This document shows positions 1 through 4,889 of a stretch of 5,493 nt of DNA, piece by piece. Position 1 is the first letter of the stretch; every line of letters starts with the position of its first letter. Source of the stretch: Blastocatellia bacterium (GTDB lineage: Bacteria; Acidobacteriota; Blastocatellia; UBA7656); contig JAKEHD010000464.1 of assembly GCA_022615215.1 (NCBI GenBank), positions 1-5,493 of the forward strand, read 5' to 3'. The notes under the pieces were generated by a model, which worked only from the letters and a program-made list of their open reading frames with translations, did no database searches and was not told the DNA's origin. The position numbers and the translations under genes were made by a program.

Positions 1-111
1 AAGCCCACTATCGAAGCCAAAGCGCCGCCGATTGCGGCGCACTCCAAATATGATTCTGTACTTGCGGAAAAAGTTTCATTTTATCCCGCGCGCAGTATAA
101 ATGAAGGTTGA
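1..111 (+). pseudogene. 3'-truncated fragment of an AAA/ABC-type ATPase gene (5' end outside window)
   Basis: Frame 1 is open from the window edge to TGA at 109-111, giving 36 residues. It contains KYDSVLAEKVSFYPARSI followed by only NEG and a stop. EKVSFYPARSI matches EKLSFCPARSI in the minus-strand ATPase at the other end of the window, in the same reading frame. In that gene the motif is followed by ISVLHTLYTGDREF and then the ATP-binding signature region. Here the similarity stops abruptly at base 100, so this is the middle of an ATPase gene cut by a rearrangement breakpoint. The Walker A part would lie to the left, outside the window. Alternative: the natural C-terminus of an unrelated protein, which the nucleotide match makes unlikely. 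Confidence 0.6.
34..100 (+). repeat. Left copy of an inverted terminal repeat (ATPase gene segment)
   Basis: Bases 66-100 match the reverse complement of 5414-5448 at 32 of 35 positions; the mismatches are at 73, 83 and 84. Bases 34-46 (GCGGCGCACTCCA) match the reverse complement of 5466-5478 exactly. The spacer between the blocks is 19 bases here and 17 in the right copy. Similarity ends sharply after AGTATAA (94-100). The copies are in opposite orientation, so this is not the direct terminal overlap expected of a circular molecule. Confidence 0.8.
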
Positions 112-203
112 AGCACGATAAGTAACCGGGCTCGATTTCTGGAAGCGCGCCCGCTTTGCTGAGAAGTCATATCCCCCCGGCAAAGAGATGAGGAATCGCC
201 ATA

Positions 204-1751
204 TCACGCCCCGGCTTTCTCGCTCCGCTTCGCTCTCTTATTCATGATGTTGATCAGCCCTTCCTTGACCAGGGCACCTGTCGCCACCCATGCAATTGCA
301 ACGATGACGAGTAAAAAATATTGCATAGGAACTGTATAGCGGGCCTCGGTGTGCATTGCAGATTGAAATATCAGGTAATAGAGCGGGACCATCAGTATCA
401 ACATGGCTCTGCGTCGGCTTATCGCAAAAATAATCACGGCTCCCGGTAACAGAAAGACTATCGTCGTTGCCTTTATTATTTTTTGAATCGACCTGACGAT
501 AGGCCGCGCCCAGGATATGCTCTCTCCAAATGCCAGTCGGGATGCTTCGACATCCATATCCTGCCACTCCGGCCTCACGGGCGATATGTCCCGAACCCCA
601 TTTATAATCTCCAGAGATCGCCTATCCGTCTCTCCCAATACCAGAGGCCCTTTCGTAGAGTATCCAAGCATTCTTTGCATACGCTTCAACATCACTCCGG
701 CATACCAGAATGGATGCTCTGTTATTATCACGATACTTTTTCCAATTCTATCGCGGTCACGTTTGATTCCGTCCGGCGTTGACCAGGAATGCCTGTACTT
801 GGGATTGTCATAGCTTATCGCCTCTTGCCGGGCTACCTGTTCATCCGTAGCCGGTGCGCCAAATCGTCCATCGCTCGCTTCGCCTATGCCCTCCCACAGC
901 ACCATACCGAGTCCGATGTTTATCGGAACGATTTCGCCGAATATATAATAGTTTCTGATCGTAATGGGAACGATGACCAGAAAGGAGCTTACAATCATAG
1001 CGACCAGATGCTTGATCGGAGCAGATCTCTTTATCGAGATCAGGCCGAGCAGCAGGGCTATGAAAACCGGCATCAAAATGGCTTGTGACCTGAGCCAGCA
1101 GGCTAGCCCGAACATCGTTCCCGCCAGTATATACAACCAGAGCAGGTGACGGCGATAACGATAGGCTGAAGTCAGGAGTAGAACGCCCGCCAGTATGGGA
1201 AACGCGCAGAGCGAATCCGGAAGAATAAGATTGGAGTTATGAGCCATGTATTGAGAGATGGCGCTAAAGATTCCCGATACAAACCCCACACGCCAACTGA
1301 CGATTATCCCCGCGATGATGAATATCAAGACGGAGGATAGCGAATTGATGGCATTTTGGATCGACTGTACTGCGAAGAAATCCCTTCCCGCAGATTCGTA
1401 TATCGCGCTCAGGTAAATGGAGTACCCAGGCGCTCTCGCCAGCCAGAATGTGTCCGATGGTTTTACATCATAAGGCCCCAGAAGCCCATGGCCGCTCGTT
1501 ATGTATGTTGCTCGCAGGTCGTAGGTATAAGTAAGCCCATGTAAAGGTTGTCGAATGGTGTACATATCCGGCAAAAGATCGACCGCATGTAACGATCTCG
1601 CGGAGAATGAGATTATAAAAATCAGAAGCGCGAGCACTATTGCAGCTTTTGCGCTGATACGGTTTCGTGTCCCCAACAATGAAGAGAGTTTGCGACGAGT
1701 TGCCAGAGAGGGAAATCCGCGAATGCGGCAGGCTCGAAAATTCAGCTTCAT
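204..1751 (-). CDS. GT-C family membrane glycosyltransferase (GT39/ArnT/PMT_2-like), 515 aa
   Basis: Probable polyprenyl-phosphate-sugar-dependent glycosyltransferase in the inner membrane, transferring a sugar to a lipid, glycan or protein on the periplasmic side; the acceptor cannot be told. About ten hydrophobic segments are visible, the first at about residues 36-51. It is followed by a long outside loop with acidic residues (D58, D62, D78) and ARAPGYS at 105-111, like the PGYP motif of the family. RNYYIFGEIVP at 266-276, then a glycine-rich stretch ending LWEG, is characteristic of GT39-like proteins. EARYTVPMQYFLL near the C-terminus resembles the conserved RYxLP segment. ATG at 1751 is chosen because AAGGTGG sits 7 bases upstream; an in-frame ATG at 1796 would add 15 residues that look non-conserved. 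The C-terminal tail is basic. Family assignment is good; substrate is unknown. Confidence 0.85.
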   Translation of the reverse strand: MKLNFRACRIRGFPSLATRRKLSSLLGTRNRISAKAAIVLALLIFIISFSARSLHAVDLLPDMYTIRQPLHGLTYTYDLRATYITSGHGLLGPYDVKPSDTFWLARAPGYSIYLSAIYESAGRDFFAVQSIQNAINSLSSVLIFIIAGIIVSWRVGFVSGIFSAISQYMAHNSNLILPDSLCAFPILAGVLLLTSAYRYRRHLLWLYILAGTMFGLACWLRSQAILMPVFIALLLGLISIKRSAPIKHLVAMIVSSFLVIVPITIRNYYIFGEIVPINIGLGMVLWEGIGEASDGRFGAPATDEQVARQEAISYDNPKYRHSWSTPDGIKRDRDRIGKSIVIITEHPFWYAGVMLKRMQRMLGYSTKGPLVLGETDRRSLEIINGVRDISPVRPEWQDMDVEASRLAFGESISWARPIVRSIQKIIKATTIVFLLPGAVIIFAISRRRAMLILMVPLYYLIFQSAMHTEARYTVPMQYFLLVIVAIAWVATGALVKEGLINIMNKRAKRSEKAGA

Positions 1752-1758
1752 GGAATTA

Positions 1759-1765
1759 CCACCTT
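1759..1765 (-). promoter_or_regulatory. Ribosome-binding site deciding the glycosyltransferase start
   Basis: On the minus strand AAGGTGG lies 7 bases before ATG 1751. It favours this start over the upstream in-frame ATG at 1796. Confidence 0.7.
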
Positions 1766-1800
1766 GACCTGACTGAAAAGCCGCCGGGCGTGCCATGTAC

Positions 1801-1817
1801 GTGTGATCTGTTCACAC
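1801..1817. promoter_or_regulatory. Perfect dyad GTGTGA-N5-TCACAC, candidate operator
   Basis: GTGTGATCTGTTCACAC is a perfect 6+6 inverted repeat around five bases, 49-65 bases before the glycosyltransferase ATG. It resembles CRP/FNR-family half-sites (TGTGA...TCACA), but the E. coli CRP consensus has six central bases, not five. If the promoter at 1871-1899 is used, the site lies just downstream of the start point, where a bound protein would repress; in RNA it could form a small hairpin. The symmetry is observed; the role is inferred. Confidence 0.4.
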
Positions 1818-1870
1818 TGCTTCACAGGCTTGAGCGCAGGCGGATATAACACGAGCGCCTCAGACAGATT

Positions 1871-1899
1871 ATTATATTGAAGGCCGGCCGAGTTGCCAC
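1871..1899 (-). promoter_or_regulatory. Candidate sigma-70-type promoter for the glycosyltransferase gene
   Basis: On the minus strand a perfect TATAAT (1871-1876) follows GTGGCA (1894-1899; 4 of 6 matches to TTGACA) at 17-base spacing. It overlaps the stop codon of the GNAT gene and would give a leader of about 110 bases before ATG 1751. It suggests the glycosyltransferase can be transcribed independently of the genes upstream. Confidence 0.35.
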
Positions 1900-2708
1900 T
1901 TGATTCGGGTATAGGCTATGCGAAACCCCTGACGCTCGGCGTTTCGTTGCGAGGCGCTGCCGGGCAGCGCGCACATCATAGCCGTGTCGCACCCGTGCTC
2001 TGCGGCATAATTCAAACGGCCTTCGAGCAGCGCCAGTTGCGCGCCCTGATTACGAGATTCAGGGATAGTGCTCGCTCCGGCCAGAAGCGCCACTCCGTCG
2101 CTAACGCTCATCGCTCCTGTGGCAACAGGCTTGCCTTCGATTTCTGCGAGGAACGAAAGCCCGTCTGATCGCTTCGTGCTGACACGGGATAATTCAAGCA
2201 TAAGATCGGCAAACTCGGTGAACTCGCTCCATCCTTCGGCGGCCGTCTGCGCCCACATCTCATGTTCGTTTTCCTCGATAAGCCGCACTCGAATTCTTTC
2301 ATTCTTTGAAGCCGTCAAACGAACTCCGCAAGCGATAGGACGGAACATCACGCTTGTAAACTCACAGGGGTGATAGCCCCGCTCATTAAGCAGAGCGAGC
2401 AGTGAGAGATCGGCCAGAGGGCTGACTTCATGAAAGACGGGCGCTTCGCGCTCTTTATAAAAATTCTCAATCGTTTCCATCTCAGCGGCTGTGACGGTCT
2501 CGAACACTCCGAGACCGAATGTCTGTGTCAGAGGCGATCTCACGCCGTCATACATGGCATAAGCTCCCGCCAGCGTGATCCACCGCGCGCCGCTTTCTGG
2601 AAAGACTTTGGCCCTGGCTTCGACGAAATCCACATTGCCGAGGGCTTCAGCCCTTTCGAGGCGTCGGGCCAGAGAGAGGTCGGAGAAGGGGTAAGGTTTT
2701 TCGATCAT
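1872..2708 (-). CDS. GNAT family N-acetyltransferase with two GNAT-like halves, 278 aa
   Basis: Predicted cytoplasmic acetyl-CoA-dependent acyltransferase; substrate unknown. The acetyl-CoA-binding motif A is in the C-terminal half: ALLAGASTIPESRNQGAQL at about 207-225, with the R/Q-x-x-G-x-A pyrophosphate loop at R219-G222. Motif B follows as SQRNAERQGF near 254-263. The N-terminal half (about 1-140) has the length of another GNAT fold but no visible pyrophosphate loop, so it is probably a degenerate duplicate, as in other tandem GNAT proteins. ATG at 2708 (MIEKPYPFSD) is preferred because the LARRLERAEA start region looks like the usual N-terminus. An in-frame ATG at 2768 would add 20 basic residues. 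Neither has a clear Shine-Dalgarno sequence, so the start is uncertain. It follows the secreted-protein gene after 102 bases. Confidence 0.85.
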   Translation of the reverse strand: MIEKPYPFSDLSLARRLERAEALGNVDFVEARAKVFPESGARWITLAGAYAMYDGVRSPLTQTFGLGVFETVTAAEMETIENFYKEREAPVFHEVSPLADLSLLALLNERGYHPCEFTSVMFRPIACGVRLTASKNERIRVRLIEENEHEMWAQTAAEGWSEFTEFADLMLELSRVSTKRSDGLSFLAEIEGKPVATGAMSVSDGVALLAGASTIPESRNQGAQLALLEGRLNYAAEHGCDTAMMCALPGSASQRNAERQGFRIAYTRIKWQLGRPSI

Positions 2709-2810
2709 AGGAGTCGTAATTTTTTTGAGCAGGCTAAGGGAGAACCTCGTTCTTTTGATCCGTTGCATCTACCATTGGTTAGACATTCGTCCCTATTGCC
2801 TCTCGATCGA

Positions 2811-3380
2811 TTATTTATTGATGGGTTTCAGATTGAACACTGCGCGATAGCGCGGCTCATCGTGGCGCTCAAGGTAGTAGACCAACTGCTCTTTCTCTTT
2901 ATCGATCTCAAGCATCCACACATTGGTTGCGGCCTCCGGTATGAGCTTTTTCGTCTCCGAATCCGCCAGAAATCGTTGCCTGTAAGCGGTTCCTTCAGGG
3001 GATGCCCATCCGCCATACATTGTAATTTCATCAGGCGTTCCGTCTGCGTGGCGATGATCGTGTTTGAAGAGCAATCCTTTATCACTGAGCGTCAGTATCC
3101 AGGTTCTCGATTTGTCTTCTCCGACATGAAACAGGATGCGAATCTCTTTATCGGTACAGGCACCTACAGTGATTACGAGCTTCTTGCCTGCGAGCGGATG
3201 GTCGGGGTTCTGCGGGAACTCGGTAGCGCCCTCGAAACTCTGGCCGCACAGTTTTTTTATACTCTCGAAGAAAGCTGTCTGTGAATTCGTTAGCTGTATC
3301 GCCGCATAATCGCGATCTGCTGAAAGCAGAAGTATCAAGCAGACAGAAATCAGCAACCGCCATAGATAAAATTGTTTCAT
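2811..3380 (-). CDS. Secreted protein of unknown function, 189 aa
   Basis: I do not recognise a named family. The N-terminus has a lysine, then a hydrophobic core (about residues 4-20) typical of a Sec signal peptide; cleavage could be after A21 or A26/A27, with no lipobox. The mature part holds two cysteines (C45, C75) that could form a disulfide. It also has EIRILFHVGEDKSRTW (79-94) and a polar cluster KHDHRHADGTPDE (106-118) followed by TMYGG. Three histidines and several acids in that cluster could bind a metal, but that is inference. No transmembrane segment is seen after the signal. The start is ATG 3380, with GGAGG 4 bases upstream; an ATG 15 bases further upstream lies before this site. 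The gene follows the CnaB gene stop after 33 bases, so co-transcription with the other secreted protein is likely. Confidence 0.75.
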   Translation of the reverse strand: MKQFYLWRLLISVCLILLLSADRDYAAIQLTNSQTAFFESIKKLCGQSFEGATEFPQNPDHPLAGKKLVITVGACTDKEIRILFHVGEDKSRTWILTLSDKGLLFKHDHRHADGTPDEITMYGGWASPEGTAYRQRFLADSETKKLIPEAATNVWMLEIDKEKEQLVYYLERHDEPRYRAVFNLKPINK

Positions 3381-3382
3381 AA

Positions 3383-3389
3383 CCCCTCC
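3383..3389 (-). promoter_or_regulatory. Strong ribosome-binding site for the 189-aa secreted protein
   Basis: GGAGGGG on the minus strand, with the GGAGG core ending 4 bases before ATG 3380, fixes the start at 3380 rather than at the in-frame ATG at 3395. Confidence 0.75.
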
Positions 3390-3413
3390 GAGCAAGCGGC
3401 CCTTAAATATTTC

Positions 3414-4361
3414 TCAAGGTTTCTTGCGGCTCTTTTGCGTTGTCCGGGGACCGATGGTGCTCCTGGTTCTCTTTATGCCATCGCCGTCAACATTGATAAT
3501 GAGGCGCACAGGCTTTGTTTGCGCTGATGGCGTAAACTCGACCGCATTACTTACGAGCAGTGCCACAGGATTGCCGCTGTCAGGGTTCCAGTTCGGGTCC
3601 GCCGGAATAGTCGCGACCATCTTGTAAGTGACTCCTTCGAAACCCGAAAATGTAAAACGTCCATCGGTACCCGTTTTGGCAGGCCAGTGGGCTGATCGGC
3701 CGGATTCCAAATCTTCCAGCCTCACTTCAGCCTTGACCGCAGGTCGTCCGTCGGGCCAGACGACCTGCCCCTGTATCGTCCGGGCAATGAGCGGCGAGGG
3801 AAGGCGGAAATCTATTCCTGTAAGGTGCTGCCCCTCGCCGAGTAAGAAAACCTCTGCTTTCGACTGAACAGGAGTCGAAGGATAAAACGTCTTCTTATAA
3901 GGCAACTTCTCATCGGGTGCTTCTGCTATATTGACGCCGAGGAGATAACGGCCCGGCGGAAGGTTCTTGAATTGGAAACTTCCATCTTCCTCTGTGAAGG
4001 CCCACAGAGGTCTAAGCGGTTCGCCGCCACGTCCGATGGGAAGCAGGCTCACGGATTTGCTTTTCAGGGGCCGGGCCTGTGCGTCAAGCAGCCTTCCACT
4101 TATTCTTCCATCCGTAACCGCATTGTAGTTGATTTCAGCGCAGCCGCGATCATGTACTTCGACAGTCTCTTCTTCGATAGGCGAGAGCTTGGGAGGAAGT
4201 GTCACCCGCACCGTATACTTCCCTGGCGGGATCCCTGAAAAACTGTATTTGCCGTTGCCCCCTGTCACAGCCTCGAATAGGCGCTCGCTCGATGAGGCGA
4301 CGACTGTCGCCCCTGCTATAGGGCCAAAGGGCTTCGATCCGCCATTTTCGAGATCGACCAT
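3414..4361 (-). CDS. Carboxypeptidase-regulatory/CnaB-like three-domain protein; probably the C-terminal part of an interrupted gene
   Basis: 315 residues from ATG 4361. Three beta-sandwich repeats of the carboxypeptidase regulatory-like type are visible. Repeat 1 (about 1-85) has GNGKYSFSGIPPGKYTV at 35-51. Repeat 2 (86-196) starts ISGRLLDAQARPL and has EDGSFQFKNLPPGRYLL at 125-141. Repeat 3 (197-about 288) starts QGQVVWPDGRPA and has TDGRFTFSGF. Such domains are binding or spacer modules of exported proteins. There is no signal peptide, and the first strand of repeat 1 (LIYGR) lies in the preceding ORF, before the in-frame TAA at 4368-4370. The piece is therefore best read as the C-terminal two-thirds of a protein beginning at 4841. 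Independent translation is possible: GGGAGGG precedes ATG 4361, but the GGAGG spacing is about 12 bases, and the product would stay in the cytoplasm. The C-terminus is a basic, low-order tail. Confidence 0.75.
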   Translation of the reverse strand: MVDLENGGSKPFGPIAGATVVASSSERLFEAVTGGNGKYSFSGIPPGKYTVRVTLPPKLSPIEEETVEVHDRGCAEINYNAVTDGRISGRLLDAQARPLKSKSVSLLPIGRGGEPLRPLWAFTEEDGSFQFKNLPPGRYLLGVNIAEAPDEKLPYKKTFYPSTPVQSKAEVFLLGEGQHLTGIDFRLPSPLIARTIQGQVVWPDGRPAVKAEVRLEDLESGRSAHWPAKTGTDGRFTFSGFEGVTYKMVATIPADPNWNPDSGNPVALLVSNAVEFTPSAQTKPVRLIINVDGDGIKRTRSTIGPRTTQKSRKKP

Positions 4362-4367
4362 ATACTG

Positions 4368-4370
4368 TTA
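4368..4370 (-). other. In-frame TAA joining/splitting the TIMP-like and CnaB ORFs
   Basis: Reading the minus strand as GGG AGG GCA TAA CAG TAT ATG GTC, the codons on both sides are in one frame. Only this stop interrupts 475 codons from 4841 to 3414. The residues before it (LIYGRA) would be the first strand of the CnaB domain that continues after it. One base change, for example CAA or AAA to TAA, would explain it. Confidence 0.75.
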
Positions 4371-4841
4371 TGCCCTCCCATAGATCAATCCGCCCGGAGA
4401 CATCTTCCCAATGCTCCGTATATAGCTCAAATCTTCTGAGGCTTCTGACAGAGGCCGGGTTCGTGTGCAGATGCTTGTATGCACCCGTCGAGTCTCTGGC
4501 AGCTTGCGACCGTAGACAAGGTATTTCGTTCCCGATTGAAAATCATACCCGCAATCGCCGCCCCATGCACCAGTCAGCACCTCCAATTCTGCCCTTTCGA
4601 CGCCACGAAATGCCTCTTCCACACGGAACCGAAAGAGCCTCTGAAGACGTTTGTGACCAGCCGATTCGACTGTAATCCGGGAGACACTGAGCGGAGTGCC
4701 GACAAAGACAACCGGCGAATTCCAATAAGCCTGACATGGAGGCCCCACTCTTACGCAAGTACAGGCGAGAGTTGGCGAAGTGAGTCCTGCAAAGAAGATG
4801 ATTATGATAGCAGCGGCCAGTTGACATGAAAGTTTAATCAT
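4368..4841 (-). CDS. Secreted TIMP/NTR-like domain protein, 157 aa; probably the N-terminal part of an interrupted gene
   Basis: Residues 1-26 form a Sec signal peptide (hydrophobic core from about L8 to L20; TSPTLA before the cut). The predicted mature protein starts CTCV, with cysteines C27, C29, C36, C97 and C125. The mature start, VVFVGTP (44-50), GGDCGYDF (94-101), GTKYLVY (104-110) and TSICTRTRPL (123-132) resemble TIMP-like/NTR domains. In animal TIMPs the N-terminal Cys of CTCV chelates the catalytic zinc of metalloproteases. Whether the bacterial homologue inhibits proteases is inference. After LSEASEDLSYIRSI comes GGLIYGRA, the start of a CnaB-like domain, then TAA. The domain thus continues in the same frame in the next ORF. 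ATG 4841 is chosen because AAGGTGA lies 5 bases upstream and a GTG at 4850 is inside that site. If only this ORF is made, a soluble periplasmic or extracellular TIMP-like domain would still be exported. Confidence 0.8.
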   Translation of the reverse strand: MIKLSCQLAAAIIIIFFAGLTSPTLACTCVRVGPPCQAYWNSPVVFVGTPLSVSRITVESAGHKRLQRLFRFRVEEAFRGVERAELEVLTGAWGGDCGYDFQSGTKYLVYGRKLPETRRVHTSICTRTRPLSEASEDLSYIRSIGKMSPGGLIYGRA

Positions 4842-4846
4842 AGATC

Positions 4847-4853
4847 TCACCTT
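4847..4853 (-). promoter_or_regulatory. Ribosome-binding site deciding the TIMP-like gene start
   Basis: AAGGTGA on the minus strand, 5 bases before ATG 4841. The alternative GTG start at 4848-4850 falls within this site and is therefore unlikely. Confidence 0.65.
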
Positions 4854-4868
4854 TTGGCGAAATGTTTT

Positions 4869-4884
4869 ATTCTACAAATAGAAT
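4869..4884. promoter_or_regulatory. AT-rich perfect palindrome between ATPase and TIMP-like gene
   Basis: ATTCTA-CAAA-TAGAAT is a perfect 6-base-arm dyad, 5 bases after the ATPase stop codon. On the minus strand it is followed by AAAACATTT, not a T-run, so it is not a canonical intrinsic terminator. Its TAGAAT arm (4869-4874) could be a -10 box, with a weak ATGGCA 18 bases upstream (4893-4898), overlapping the ATPase 3' end. It could be an operator or promoter for the TIMP-like gene, or chance. Confidence 0.25.
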
Positions 4885-4889
4885 GAATT

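Noticed and set aside
154..185. Imperfect stem CTTTGCTG / CGGCAAAG with a 16-base loop after the glycosyltransferase stop
   Set aside because: The stem is short, the loop long, and there is no T-run on either strand; not enough for a terminator.
1882..1889. GGCCGGCC palindrome at the end of the GNAT gene
   Set aside because: An 8-base GC palindrome inside coding sequence is expected by chance; no T-run or regulatory context.
2430..3284. Long plus-strand open frame (284 codons) antisense to the GNAT and secreted-protein genes
   Set aside because: It overlaps two convincing minus-strand genes, crosses the gap between them, has no recognisable domain and reads as compositionally odd sequence; it is a shadow frame.
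3414..4841. Stop-codon reassignment of TAA
   Set aside because: The GNAT and the 189-aa secreted protein genes both end in TAA at sensible C-termini, so TAA acts as a normal stop here.
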